NCBI RefSeq assembly: GCF_004123845.1
Contig: NZ_NBDP01000064.1
Location: 146,524 to 210,523 of the forward strand
Direction of reading: 5' to 3'
From: Allobosea sp. Tri-44
GTDB taxonomy: Bacteria > Pseudomonadota > Alphaproteobacteria > Rhizobiales > Beijerinckiaceae
Length of the DNA stretch: 64,000 bases
In this document: in pieces, positions 16,829 to 25,302 of the stretch
How positions within the stretch are numbered: the first letter of the stretch is position 1
How the letters are laid out: each line of letters starts with the position of its first letter
Position numbers and translations under genes: made by a program
Notes under the pieces: model-generated
Databases searched by the model: none
Told to the model about the DNA's origin: nothing
Seen by the model: the letters and a program-made list of their open reading frames with translations, nothing else

Positions 16829-17756
16829 CGAGAACCGCCCGGCCGAGACCGATGGCGGCCGGCTCCCGCGCCCGAAGAAGCGCGACGTGCATGGCTGGAT
16901 CGTGCTCGACAAGCCGGTCGGCATGACCTCGACCCACGCCGTCGCCGTGGTGAAGCGTGCCTTCTGCGCCAAGAAGGCCGGCCATGCCGGTACGCTCGAT
17001 CCGCTGGCGTCAGGCCTCCTGCCGATCGCGCTCGGCGAGGCGACCAAGACCGTCCCCTTCGTGATGGACGGGCGCAAGGCCTATGAGTTCACCGTCGCCT
17101 GGGGCTCGCAGACCGACACCGACGACACCGAGGGCCGCGTCGTCGCGACCTCGGAGGATCGTCCCGACGAAGCCGCGATCGCGGCACTGCTGCCGCGCTT
17201 CACCGGGACGATCCAGCAGGTGCCGCCGAAGTTCTCGGCGATCAAGATCGCCGGCGAGCGCGCCTATGACCTCGCCCGCGACGGCGAGGAGGTGACGCTG
17301 CAGGCGCGCCCGGTCGAGATCACCGCGCTGCGCATCGTGCGGCATGACGGCCCGACCACCACCTTCGAAGCCGAATGCGGCAAGGGCACCTATGTCCGCG
17401 CCATCGCCAGGGATCTCGGCCTGGCGCTCGGCTGCCTCGGCCATGTCGCGCATCTGCGCCGGACCCGCGTCGGGCCGTTCGCGGTCACGGAGGCGGCGAC
17501 GGTCGAGGCGCTGCGCGATGGCGACGATGCCGCACAGGCGCTGCTGCCGGTCTCGGCCGCGCTGGCGCTGATCCCCGAGATCACCGTGCATCGCGACGCG
17601 GCGCTAAGGCTCAAGCGCGGCCAAAGCGTGCTGCTGCGTGGCCGCGACGCGCCGCTGGAGGCGGAGGCGGTCTACGCGGTCAGTGGCGGCGTACTCATCG
17701 CCACTGGCTCGATCGCGCAGGGGGAATTCGTCCCGCACCGCGTCTTCAACCTCTAG
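16815..17756 (+). CDS. truB: tRNA pseudouridine(55) synthase
   Basis: The 313-residue enzyme makes pseudouridine 55 in the T-loop of tRNAs. Conserved blocks: GWIVLDKPVGMTSTHAV, the catalytic-Asp box KAGHAGTLDPLASGLLP, YEFTVAWGSQTDTDDTEG and VPPKFSAIKIAGERAYDLAR. A PUA-type C-terminal region follows. Translation may start at 16815 or at the second ATG (16821); both overlap rbfA. It is the last gene of the nusA operon; a CCCGAAAC/GTTTCGGG hairpin at 17820-17840 follows. Confidence 0.96.
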   Translation: MTMTDENRPAETDGGRLPRPKKRDVHGWIVLDKPVGMTSTHAVAVVKRAFCAKKAGHAGTLDPLASGLLPIALGEATKTVPFVMDGRKAYEFTVAWGSQTDTDDTEGRVVATSEDRPDEAAIAALLPRFTGTIQQVPPKFSAIKIAGERAYDLARDGEEVTLQARPVEITALRIVRHDGPTTTFEAECGKGTYVRAIARDLGLALGCLGHVAHLRRTRVGPFAVTEAATVEALRDGDDAAQALLPVSAALALIPEITVHRDAALRLKRGQSVLLRGRDAPLEAEAVYAVSGGVLIATGSIAQGEFVPHRVFNL

Positions 17757-17819
17757 AAGAGCGCCCTGCGAAGTACACGCATATCGTGGTGCAATTCGTA
17801 CAGAATGGAACGAACTCCG

Positions 17820-17840
17820 CCCGAAACAAGCGGTTTCGGG
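17820..17840. terminator. 8-bp hairpin downstream of truB
   Basis: CCCGAAAC (17820-17827) and GTTTCGGG (17833-17840) form a perfect stem with a 5-nt loop, in the gap between truB and the chemoreceptor. There is no immediate T-run (TTTT appears 14 nt later), so function as a terminator is uncertain. Confidence 0.4.
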
Positions 17841-17928
17841 TCGAATTCGACGTCTTTTAAAGCGAAATTTACCAGTTTAGACGGGTTCTTGAGTGCTGGC
17901 CGATCTCGGCCGCCTCAAGGAGCCGTCC

Positions 17929-19998
17929 GTGAAGAAGCTCACCTCCCTCTGGCTACCCATCTCCAACCGGCTCGCGATAGTCGGCATCGCCATCTTCGCC
18001 GCCGTGATCGCGGCCTCCGTGATCGTCTCGATCCGCGCTGCCGACAGCGCGATGCGCGAGCGCGCCCAGGCCAGCCTGAACGTCAACATCAACCTGCTGC
18101 GGGATATTCTCACCACCAAGGGTGAGCCCCGGCTGGAGGGTGAAAAGCTTCAATTCGGCTCGGAGCTGATCAACGGCAATTTTGCTGCCGTCGACAAGGT
18201 CAAGGCGCTTTCGGGCGGCACCGCGACCGTGTTCATGGGCGACACTCGCGTCTCGACCAATGTCCAGAAGCCGGACGGCTCGCGTGCGATTGGAACGAAG
18301 CTCGCGCAAGGTCCAGCCTATGACGCCGTCTTCAAGGAGCGCCGGACTTACTCGGGCGCCGCCGATATCCTCGGCATTCCCTATTTCACCATCTACGAGC
18401 CGATCGTCCAGACATCGAACAATGCGGTGATCGGCATTCTCTATGTCGGCATCAAGCAATCGGACTTCCTGACCGTCATCGACGAGATGATCCGCAGCAA
18501 CATCGTTGCCGGGCTTGTGATCGCCCTGACCGGCGGAGTGCTGCTGTTCTGGCTGACGCGCCGGATGCTGAAACCGCTCGGCCAGCTCAAGGATTCGATG
18601 CTGAAGCTGGCCGCTGGCGACCTCGCCAGCGAGCCCCCGAAACTGCGCAGCGGGGACGAGGTCGCGGCCATGGCCGATGCCGTCGCGGTGCTGCGTGAAG
18701 CTGCGATCGAAAAGGCGCGGCTGGAGACCGAAGCGGTAGAGCAGTCGGAGCGTACGGACGCCGAGCGCCGCGGCAACCAGGCCGAGCGCGAGCGCTCGGC
18801 GGAGCAGCAGCGCGACCATGCACGCCAGCAGGAGGCGATCGTCCGCGCGCTGGCCACCGGGCTCGAGCGCCTCGCCCAGGCGGACCTGACCTGCCGGATC
18901 GAGGACGCCTTCCCGGCGGAGTACGAGCAATTGCGCGCCGATTTCAACGAAGCTGTCGATCGCCTCTCTGCGACGGTCTCGACGATTCAGTCGACGGCGT
19001 TGGAGGTCGGCATGGCGGCGCGTGAGATCAACACGGGCGCGGACGATCTGTCGAAGCGCACCGAGGAGCAGGCTTCCTCGCTCGAGGAGACCGCGGCGAC
19101 GACGGAGGAGCTGGCAGCTTCAGTGAAGGCCTCGGCCCAAGGGGCGCGCCAGGCCGCGGCGATCGCCGAGGAAGCGATGAAGGCAGCGCAGGACGGCGGT
19201 GCCATCGCCGGCGAGGCGGTCGCGGCCATGGCGAGGATCGAAGAGGCCTCGAAGAAGATCTCCGACATCATCCGGGTGATCGACGACATCGCCTTCCAGA
19301 CCAATCTGCTGGCGCTCAACGCAGCGGTCGAGGCCGCCCGCGCCGGTGACGCCGGCAAGGGCTTCGCCGTGGTCGCCAGCGAGGTGCGCACGCTGGCGCA
19401 GCGCTCCAGCGAGGCGGCCAAGGACATCTCCGGCTTGATCTCCTCCTCGAACAGTGAGGTCGAGACCGGCGTCAAGCTGGTGCGCCGGGCCGGCGATTCG
19501 CTGGAGAAGATCCTGTCGGCCTCGCAGAAGGTCACCGGCACGATCCAGGAGATCTCGGCGGCCTCGGCCGAGCAGGCGCATGGCATCGACGAAATGAGCC
19601 AGGCGGTTGCCCATCTTGACGAGATGACCCAGGCCAACGCCGCCCTGGCCGAACAGAGCGCCGCCTCGGCCGGGGCGCTGTCAGGCCGGATCGGCGAGCT
19701 CAACACGCTGGTGGCGAGCTTCCGCACGGGGAGCGGCAGCACCCTTGCCTCGGCGACCGAATCGCTTTCCGCCGGCCCCGCGGCCCGCCCTGCAATGCGA
19801 GCGCCCGTACGCCCTGTCAGCGCCTCGCCACGATCGGCCGGCCCGGCCACTCGCGGTAGCGGTGGCGACTCCGAACCCGAACGCCTGCGCCAGCTTGCCG
19901 AGGCCGCCTTCGCCCAGAGCAAGGCCGCTCCGCAACACGCACCAGCCCGCAAGGCTGCCAACGGCCGCGTCAGCGATGCCGGGTGGGAGGAGTTCTGA
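17929..19998 (+). CDS. Methyl-accepting chemotaxis protein
   Basis: Inner-membrane chemoreceptor of 689 residues from the GTG at 17929 (AAGGAG 6 nt upstream; an earlier GTG at 17893 lacks such a site). Order: TM1 (about 13-35), periplasmic single Cache-type sensor (about 45-185; FMGDTRVSTNV, YFTIYEPIVQTSNNAVIGILY), TM2 (about 195-215), HAMP and a second HAMP-like region with coiled coil, then the MA signalling domain with hairpin tip IRVIDDIAFQTNLLALNAAVEAARAG-like sequence around residue 460. After a Pro/Ala linker the protein ends in GWEEF, resembling the NWETF CheR/CheB docking pentapeptide. No che genes are in the window. Confidence 0.95.
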   Translation: MKKLTSLWLPISNRLAIVGIAIFAAVIAASVIVSIRAADSAMRERAQASLNVNINLLRDILTTKGEPRLEGEKLQFGSELINGNFAAVDKVKALSGGTATVFMGDTRVSTNVQKPDGSRAIGTKLAQGPAYDAVFKERRTYSGAADILGIPYFTIYEPIVQTSNNAVIGILYVGIKQSDFLTVIDEMIRSNIVAGLVIALTGGVLLFWLTRRMLKPLGQLKDSMLKLAAGDLASEPPKLRSGDEVAAMADAVAVLREAAIEKARLETEAVEQSERTDAERRGNQAERERSAEQQRDHARQQEAIVRALATGLERLAQADLTCRIEDAFPAEYEQLRADFNEAVDRLSATVSTIQSTALEVGMAAREINTGADDLSKRTEEQASSLEETAATTEELAASVKASAQGARQAAAIAEEAMKAAQDGGAIAGEAVAAMARIEEASKKISDIIRVIDDIAFQTNLLALNAAVEAARAGDAGKGFAVVASEVRTLAQRSSEAAKDISGLISSSNSEVETGVKLVRRAGDSLEKILSASQKVTGTIQEISAASAEQAHGIDEMSQAVAHLDEMTQANAALAEQSAASAGALSGRIGELNTLVASFRTGSGSTLASATESLSAGPAARPAMRAPVRPVSASPRSAGPATRGSGGDSEPERLRQLAEAAFAQSKAAPQHAPARKAANGRVSDAGWEEF

Positions 19999-20006
19999 GC
20001 GCTCTC

Positions 20007-20906
20007 TCAGCCGCTGAAAACGGCCTCGCCGCCGCGCAGTCGCGCGACATCGCGCAACGGCGGGGCACCGAACAGACGGCTGTATTCGCGGCTGAACTGC
20101 GAGGGGCTCTCATAGCCGACCTCGAAACTGGCCGAGGCCGCGTCGTGCGCGTTGGCCAGAATCAACCGGCGCGCCTCCTGTAGCCTGAGTTGCTTCTGAT
20201 ATTGCAGCGGGCTCATCGTCGTCACCGCCTTGAAATGCAGATGCAGCGCGGAGGGACTCATCCGCGCCTCCGCAGCGACGGTCTCGACGCTGAAAGGCTT
20301 GCGGTAGTTGCGCTTGATCCAGCCGATAGCACGGTTGACCTGCTGCAGCTTGCTCTCCGCCACCGCGATCTGACGCAGACGCGCCGCCTGCTCGCCGGTC
20401 AATAGACGATAGAGGATTTCGCGCTCGGCCAGCGGCGCGAGCACCGGGACATCAGCGGGCGAGGCGAGCAGGCCGGTCAGCCGAATCACCGCACCGAGCA
20501 GGGCTGGCGTCATCGGGCTGACCGTCATGCCCGGACCCGGCGGCAACTCCCGCTCGGCAAGAGGGGCGGCTTCCAGCATGAGCGCACTGATGGCGAGCGG
20601 GTCGAGCTCGAGCTTGACGCAGAGATAGGGTTTTTCCGGCGTTGCCTCGACGACCTGGCCGATGACGGGCAGATCGAGCGAGACGACGAGGCTATGGGCC
20701 GCATCGTAGCGATAGACCCGGTCGCCCAGAATCACCTGCTTGGCGCCCTGGGCGATGATGCAGAGCGCTGGCTCGTGCAAGCCATGCATCGGCTCGCTCG
20801 GCTGCGAAAGGCGGACCACCTTCAATCGGGCGATTGGCGTCGCGTGAACGCCGTCGGTCGGCGCGAAACGCGCGATCAGCGCGGCGAGTTCCTCGACCTG
20901 GCGCAT
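20007..20906 (-). CDS. AraC-family transcriptional regulator
   Basis: The 299-residue regulator has an N-terminal AraC_N cupin-like effector domain (about 10-160; PALCIIAQGAKQVILGDRVYRYD) and a C-terminal double HTH (about 190-290; PFSVETVAAEARMSPSALHLHFKAV, SASFEVGYESPSQFSREYSRLFG). The ATG at 20906 has GAAGGAGGA 7 nt upstream, so the longer open frame is not used. Effector and targets are unknown. The 300-bp region upstream leads to the divergent Atu4866-domain gene, a natural target candidate. Confidence 0.92.
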   Translation of the reverse strand: MRQVEELAALIARFAPTDGVHATPIARLKVVRLSQPSEPMHGLHEPALCIIAQGAKQVILGDRVYRYDAAHSLVVSLDLPVIGQVVEATPEKPYLCVKLELDPLAISALMLEAAPLAERELPPGPGMTVSPMTPALLGAVIRLTGLLASPADVPVLAPLAEREILYRLLTGEQAARLRQIAVAESKLQQVNRAIGWIKRNYRKPFSVETVAAEARMSPSALHLHFKAVTTMSPLQYQKQLRLQEARRLILANAHDAASASFEVGYESPSQFSREYSRLFGAPPLRDVARLRGGEAVFSG

Positions 20907-21016
20907 GCGAGAATCCTCCTTCGCCAGCGACAGGCGGCCGCCTCGGCTTCGGACTTTCATATAAGGAAGCACCGGGGTTTTGCGATAGCCTGACCTCATC
21001 GCTGGAGGATCAGGCA

Positions 21017-21091
21017 ATGATCGCGGCGGATCGATCTACCGCGCCTCGCCGGCGCCGGTGCATTCTCCGACCATACCGGCAGCGTTGCTGA
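21017..21091 (+). CDS. Possible 24-codon small ORF in the araC upstream region
   Basis: An ATG at 21017 with a well-placed GGAGG (21004-21008) opens a 24-residue Arg-rich peptide containing two Cys (RRRRCILRPYRQRC at its end). It lies in the 300-bp gap between the AraC gene and the Atu4866-domain gene. Only the ribosome-binding site supports it; it may be chance or a leader peptide. Confidence 0.22.
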   Translation: MIAADRSTAPRRRRCILRPYRQRC

Positions 21092-21139
21092 ACAACGGAC
21101 CCACGGGGCGAACTCCTTGGCGTCCTGTGTCGGTCACTA

Positions 21140-21157
21140 CTGACATGTTCCTGTCAG
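21140..21157. promoter_or_regulatory. Inverted repeat CTGACA-N6-TGTCAG upstream of the Atu4866-domain gene
   Basis: Perfect 6-bp arms (21140-21145 and 21152-21157) lie 50 bp upstream of the next start codon, within the otherwise unoccupied stretch 20907-21206. A plausible operator; the binding protein is unknown. Confidence 0.35.
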
Positions 21158-21206
21158 AGGCGGCGCTATCTGCACCACCCAACACCCTGAACAAAAGGAG
21201 GACATC

Positions 21207-21593
21207 ATGCCCTTCAGCCAGGTCATCCAGTCGCTCGGCGCGATCGCGTCGATCATCGTGCCGGCCAAGCGGTCGATCCGCCCGCTCGAGATCGATCTCG
21301 AGGTTCCGGAGCCGCTGACCAAGGCCGAGCTCGCCGTGCTCGGCCGCTGGATCAGCGAAGACGGCGCCATCCGGCTCGACCTTCGCCCCAATGGTCGCTT
21401 CGGCAAGCAGCGCGACCAATCGCCAGGTCATGGCGGCCGCTACGAGGTCGATGCGGCGCAGCTCTATTTCGAGAGCGACGCCGGCCATGTCTGGAGCGGC
21501 GAGCTCCGCCGCGGCCAGCTCGCCTTCGGCGAGAAGCGTTTCCGCCGGACCCTGCAGCTGAACCCGGTCAGATTGATTCAATCTGGCCGGTAA
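21207..21593 (+). CDS. Small Atu4866-domain protein
   Basis: The 128-residue protein matches the Atu4866 domain of Rhizobiales: ELAVLGRWISEDGAIRLDLRPNGRF, GRYEVDAAQLYFESDAGHVWSGEL. This is a small beta-rich fold of unknown function. An AAGGAGG ribosome-binding site is 6 nt from the ATG. The first 20 residues are hydrophobic but not a clear signal peptide. The last nine codons (PVRLIQSGR) lie within a 27-bp dyad, so the natural C-terminus may have been altered by insertion of that element. Confidence 0.82.
   Translation: MPFSQVIQSLGAIASIIVPAKRSIRPLEIDLEVPEPLTKAELAVLGRWISEDGAIRLDLRPNGRFGKQRDQSPGHGGRYEVDAAQLYFESDAGHVWSGELRRGQLAFGEKRFRRTLQLNPVRLIQSGR
21564..21590. repeat. 27-bp dyad, copy 2 (core CAGRTTG-N3-CAATCTG)
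   Basis: CCGG-T-CAGATTG (21564-21575), spacer ATT, CAATCTG-G-CCGG (21579-21590). It shares the 7-bp core arms, 3-nt spacer and overall length with 9907-9933. It forms the last codons of the Atu4866-domain gene. Confidence 0.6.
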
Positions 21594-21630
21594 CATCACT
21601 CGATGCTGAGGCGGAACCCAGCGTCCCGTC

Positions 21631-22242
21631 TCAGTAGCCGACCGTAAAGCGCTGGCGCGTATGCGCCGGCTTTTCCAGCTCATCGACCAGAGCGATGGCG
21701 TAGTCCTCGGCCGAGATCCGGCTCTGGCCGTTGCCATCGACCAGGAGCTGGTCCTTGCCGAGGCGGAACTTGCCAGTGCGCTCGCCCGGCTCGATCACGG
21801 CGGAGGGCGAGAGGAAAGTCCAGTCGAGGCCACTCTCGCCGTTCAGCAGATCGAGATAGGCGCCGCCCTTCCTGGCCTCGTCGAGATAGATCGCCGGGAA
21901 TTCTGTGGTGTCGAACAGCTTCACGCCCGGCGCGACCTCGAGGCTGCCGGCACCTCCGACGACGAGATAACGCTTCACGCCGGACTGCTTCACCGCCGCG
22001 AGCAGCGTCGCCGGATCGCTTGCGGAGAAGTGTACCGCGCTGATCACCGCATCGTGGCCGGCGAGCAAGGTGGCGAGCCCGTCCTTGTCGTAGACGTCGC
22101 CTTTCTTTGCGGTGATGCCGGCACCCGGCGCTACCTTCTCCGGATTGCGGACGATGGCGGTGACCTGATGGCCGCGGCTGGTCAGCTCGGCGAGCAGGCG
22201 CGAGCCGATGAAGCCGGTGGCGCCGATGAGAGCAATCTTCAT
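21631..22242 (-). CDS. NAD(P)H-binding atypical SDR / NmrA-like oxidoreductase
   Basis: The 203-residue protein begins with the dinucleotide-binding motif IALIGATGFIGSRLLAEL and continues as a single Rossmann domain of the atypical SDR (YwnB/BVR-B like) type: AVHFSASDPATLL, YLVVGGAGSL, DWTFLSPSAVIEPGERTG. The classical YxxxK is not evident. The ATG at 22242 is preferred by homology over the longer frame. The gene is divergent from an HxlR regulator, an arrangement typical of redox- or electrophile-responsive reductases. Substrate unknown. Confidence 0.9.
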   Translation of the reverse strand: MKIALIGATGFIGSRLLAELTSRGHQVTAIVRNPEKVAPGAGITAKKGDVYDKDGLATLLAGHDAVISAVHFSASDPATLLAAVKQSGVKRYLVVGGAGSLEVAPGVKLFDTTEFPAIYLDEARKGGAYLDLLNGESGLDWTFLSPSAVIEPGERTGKFRLGKDQLLVDGNGQSRISAEDYAIALVDELEKPAHTRQRFTVGY

Positions 22243-22254
22243 GTTCTTACCCCT

Positions 22255-22289
22255 GGTATCTGATGGGAACCAACATCCCGATAGACACC
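22255..22289. promoter_or_regulatory. Candidate HxlR operator between divergent genes
   Basis: Left arm GGTATCTGATGGGA (22255-22268) and right arm TCCCGATAGACACC (22276-22289) are inverted repeats with 10 of 14 complementary positions and a 7-nt spacer. It lies 13 bp upstream of the SDR start codon, in the 117-bp divergent region. Confidence 0.45.
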
Positions 22290-22359
22290 AGATGGCGCAT
22301 GTGAGATTTTTGCTCAAGAAGGCACTTTCGCGCCACAAGGTCACCTGACGGAAACCGCC

Positions 22360-22731
22360 ATGCTGCATCGCCCCGACGCATTCGATGCCCGCTGCCCAAC
22401 AAGGCAGGTGCTCGACCGGATCGGCGACAAATGGGCGGTGCTGGTGTTAATCCTGCTTGAGCGGGAGACGCTGCGCTTCAACGAATTGCGCCGGCGGATC
22501 GAGAACATCTCGCAAAAAATGCTGTCGCAGACGCTGAAGAGCCTGGAGCGGGACGGCCTAGTCTCGCGGCGCGCCTTTGCCACCGTGCCGGTCACGGTCG
22601 AATACGCGCTGACGCCGCTCGGACGCACGCTCGCCGGCACGGTCGCGGCACTGACGCAATGGGCCGAGACCCATATCGGCGAGGTAGAGGAGGCCCAGCG
22701 CCGCTATGACCAGGGTGAGGCCGCCGCCTGA
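22360..22731 (+). CDS. HxlR-family transcriptional regulator
   Basis: The 123-residue winged-helix regulator has the HxlR motifs: CPTRQVLDRIGDKWAVLVLI with the conserved N-terminal Cys12, RFNELRRRIENISQKMLSQTLKSLE and VEYALTPLGRTL. The Cys can act as redox/electrophile sensor in this family. It is divergent from an SDR gene that it probably controls (inference from arrangement and the shared dyad). Its TGA directly abuts the TGA of ligD on the other strand (hexamer TGATCA). Confidence 0.93.
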   Translation: MLHRPDAFDARCPTRQVLDRIGDKWAVLVLILLERETLRFNELRRRIENISQKMLSQTLKSLERDGLVSRRAFATVPVTVEYALTPLGRTLAGTVAALTQWAETHIGEVEEAQRRYDQGEAAA

Positions 22732-25284
22732 TCAGCGCTTCAGCGACCGCTTCGGCTTGAAGAACGCGGCCCAGGCGTCGTCGGGCGGACCCTTCTTCGT
22801 GACCTCCGGCGCCTTGTAGGCATCGGGCTCCAGACCTTTTTCCAGCAGCTCCCAGGCAACCGGCATGGCAACCGCGGCTCCGGGACGGGCACGGGTCGAG
22901 AACGGTGCGATCGCGGTCGAGCCGCGGCCATTACGGAGATAATCGATGAAGATGCGGCCCTTGCGCGCCTTCTTCGACAGGGTCGCGGTGTAGAGTTTTG
23001 GCTCGGCCTGCTCCATCGCCTTGGCGAAATCGCGGGCGAAGCCCTTGACCGCGTCCCAGTCCGCCTTGGGCTTCAGCGAGAGCACGACGTGGAAGCCCTT
23101 GCCGCCGGAGGTCTTGAGGAAGCTCTCGAAGCCGAGCTCGTCCAGGCGCTGGCGCACGGTCAGGGCCGCCTCGCGCACCCGCTCCATCGGCACGCCCTGG
23201 TCGGGGTCGAGATCGAAGATGATCTGGTCGGGCGTCTCGACCGCGTCGACTTTCGCGCCCCAGACATGGACTTCGACAGTGCCAAGCTGGACGAGCGCGG
23301 CGAGTCCGTCGAAATCGCGGATGAACAGAAGCTCCTCGCCATCCTTGTCCTTCATCCGCGAGACGGATTTGTGCAGCCCGGCCCCGGCATGCTTCTGGAA
23401 GAAGACCTGGCCTCCGACGCCATCGGGCGCGCGCAACAGGCTTAAGGGTCGTTCGACCACGAAGGGCGCCATGCGGCCCCAGACGCTGGCGTAATAGTCG
23501 AGCAGATCCTGCTTGGTGAAGCCGATATCGGGCCAGAGCGGCTTGTCGGGATTGCTCAGCGTCACGGCGGTCTCCGGTCCAGCTGCGGGCTTACGCGTGG
23601 TCTTCGTCGCGCGTTGAGCCTTGCTCGCTCCAGCCTTGAGCGGCCTCTCCTCGACCACCTCCTGCGCCGGCTTGTCCTCGCGCAGACCAAGGAAGACCGA
23701 ATGCCGCAAGGTTTTCGAGGCCGTCCAGGAGCCGAAGGCGATTTCGGCGACGAGCTTCGGCTCCACCCAGACGATACCACGCTCGCGGCCTGCGTCGCCT
23801 TGGAAGGGCGAGGCTTTCGCGGCGATGGGGTCGAGCTTCTTCTTCAGCGCAGCGGCCGAGTTACGGGTGAAGCCGGTGCCGACGCGGCCGGCCGGCTTCA
23901 GTTCGTCATCCTCGTGATAGCCTAGGACAAGCGAGCCGAGCTGATTGCGCGATGCCTTCGACGGGACATAGCCGGCGATGACAAATTCCTGCCGCTGCGT
24001 GCATTTCGACTTGATCCAGTCGCGCCCACGGCCGCTGCGATAGGGCACCTCGGCACGCTTGGAGATCACGCCCTCCAGCCCCATGCGGCAGGCAAGGCGC
24101 AGCATGGTCTGGCCCGGCTCGACGAAATGCTCGGAATAGCGCAGCGGCGAATCCGGCCCGGCGGTTCGCAGCAGCTCCTCCAGTCGTCCCTTGCGGGCAA
24201 GCAGTGGCTCTGGCTGCAGGTTCTCACCGTCGAGATGGAGCAAGTCGAAGGCGAAGAAGACGAGACTCGCGGTCTCGCCGTCCGACAGGGCGGCCTGGAG
24301 GGCGGAGAAGGAGGAGATGCTGTTCTCACCCAGCGCCACGACCTCGCCGTCGATCAGCGCGGTCTCGCAGGGCAGCGCAGCGAGAGCTTCGGCGATGCGG
24401 CCGCCAAAGCGCTCGGTCCAGTCGAGCCCAGTGCGGGTGAGTAGCTTGACCTTTCCGGCGGATATCCGCGCCTGCAGCCGGTAACCGTCGAACTTGACCT
24501 CGTGCAGCCAAGCTTCGCCGGCCGGTGGCTTCTCCTGCAAGGTCGCGAGGCATGGCTCGACGAAGCGCGGCAGCGGCTCGCCCTCGATCTTTGCCGAGCG
24601 CCCCGCTGCCTTGGCTTTCATAGGCTTGGACTTGGCAACCTCGGACTTGGCACTTTTGGGCTTGCGGCCCTTCGCGGGCTTCTCATCGGTCGACCAGACG
24701 TCTCCTCCGGGATCTTCGCCGATCTCCTCGACGCTCCTGCCCGACTTCACCGAATCCGGCGCAGTCTCCAGGATGTCCTCGTCGTCACGGGCGAAATCGT
24801 CGTCGACCTTGATCAGCAGCCAGTTGTCGCGCTTCTCGCCGCGGCGGGGCTTCAACCGCACCAGATGCCAGCGGCCACCGAGCTTGTGACCTTCAAGCGC
24901 GAAGGCGAGATGGCCCTTCTCCATGCCGCGAACGGGATCACTCTCCGGGATCCATTTGCCCTCGTCCCAGACGACCACAGAGCCGGCGCCGTACTCACCC
25001 TCAGGAATCGTGCCTTCGAAGGAGCCGTATTCGAGCGGATGGTCCTCGACGTGGACGGCGAGGCGCTTCTCCCCGGGATCGAGGCTCGGCCCGCGCGTCA
25101 CCGCCCAGGACCAGAGCACGCCGTCATGCTCGAGCCTGAGATCATAATGGAGGCGGCGCGCAGCGTGCTTGTGGATCACGAAGGCACCGCCGGCCTGAGC
25201 TGCCTTGCGGCGGCTGGCGGCCCCTTTCGGCTCGCGGGTACGGGAGAAATCGCGCTTCGAACGATAAAGGTCGAGATTGGCCAT
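22732..25284 (-). CDS. ligD: ATP-dependent DNA ligase D (phosphoesterase-ligase-polymerase)
   Basis: The 850-residue three-domain end-joining enzyme has the order PE (residues 1-170; HKHAARRLHYDLRLE), Lys/Pro linker, ligase (about 235-540; nucleotidyl-acceptor Lys264 in HEVKFDGYRLQAR, then OB fold) and a C-terminal primase-polymerase domain (about 580-840; metal-binding FDLDPDQG near residue 690). It acts with Ku in bacterial non-homologous end joining. It lies 18 bp downstream of ku in the same direction. Confidence 0.97.
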   Translation of the reverse strand: MANLDLYRSKRDFSRTREPKGAASRRKAAQAGGAFVIHKHAARRLHYDLRLEHDGVLWSWAVTRGPSLDPGEKRLAVHVEDHPLEYGSFEGTIPEGEYGAGSVVVWDEGKWIPESDPVRGMEKGHLAFALEGHKLGGRWHLVRLKPRRGEKRDNWLLIKVDDDFARDDEDILETAPDSVKSGRSVEEIGEDPGGDVWSTDEKPAKGRKPKSAKSEVAKSKPMKAKAAGRSAKIEGEPLPRFVEPCLATLQEKPPAGEAWLHEVKFDGYRLQARISAGKVKLLTRTGLDWTERFGGRIAEALAALPCETALIDGEVVALGENSISSFSALQAALSDGETASLVFFAFDLLHLDGENLQPEPLLARKGRLEELLRTAGPDSPLRYSEHFVEPGQTMLRLACRMGLEGVISKRAEVPYRSGRGRDWIKSKCTQRQEFVIAGYVPSKASRNQLGSLVLGYHEDDELKPAGRVGTGFTRNSAAALKKKLDPIAAKASPFQGDAGRERGIVWVEPKLVAEIAFGSWTASKTLRHSVFLGLREDKPAQEVVEERPLKAGASKAQRATKTTRKPAAGPETAVTLSNPDKPLWPDIGFTKQDLLDYYASVWGRMAPFVVERPLSLLRAPDGVGGQVFFQKHAGAGLHKSVSRMKDKDGEELLFIRDFDGLAALVQLGTVEVHVWGAKVDAVETPDQIIFDLDPDQGVPMERVREAALTVRQRLDELGFESFLKTSGGKGFHVVLSLKPKADWDAVKGFARDFAKAMEQAEPKLYTATLSKKARKGRIFIDYLRNGRGSTAIAPFSTRARPGAAVAMPVAWELLEKGLEPDAYKAPEVTKKGPPDDAWAAFFKPKRSLKR

Positions 25285-25302
25285 GGCGCCCTCCGACGCG
25301 CG

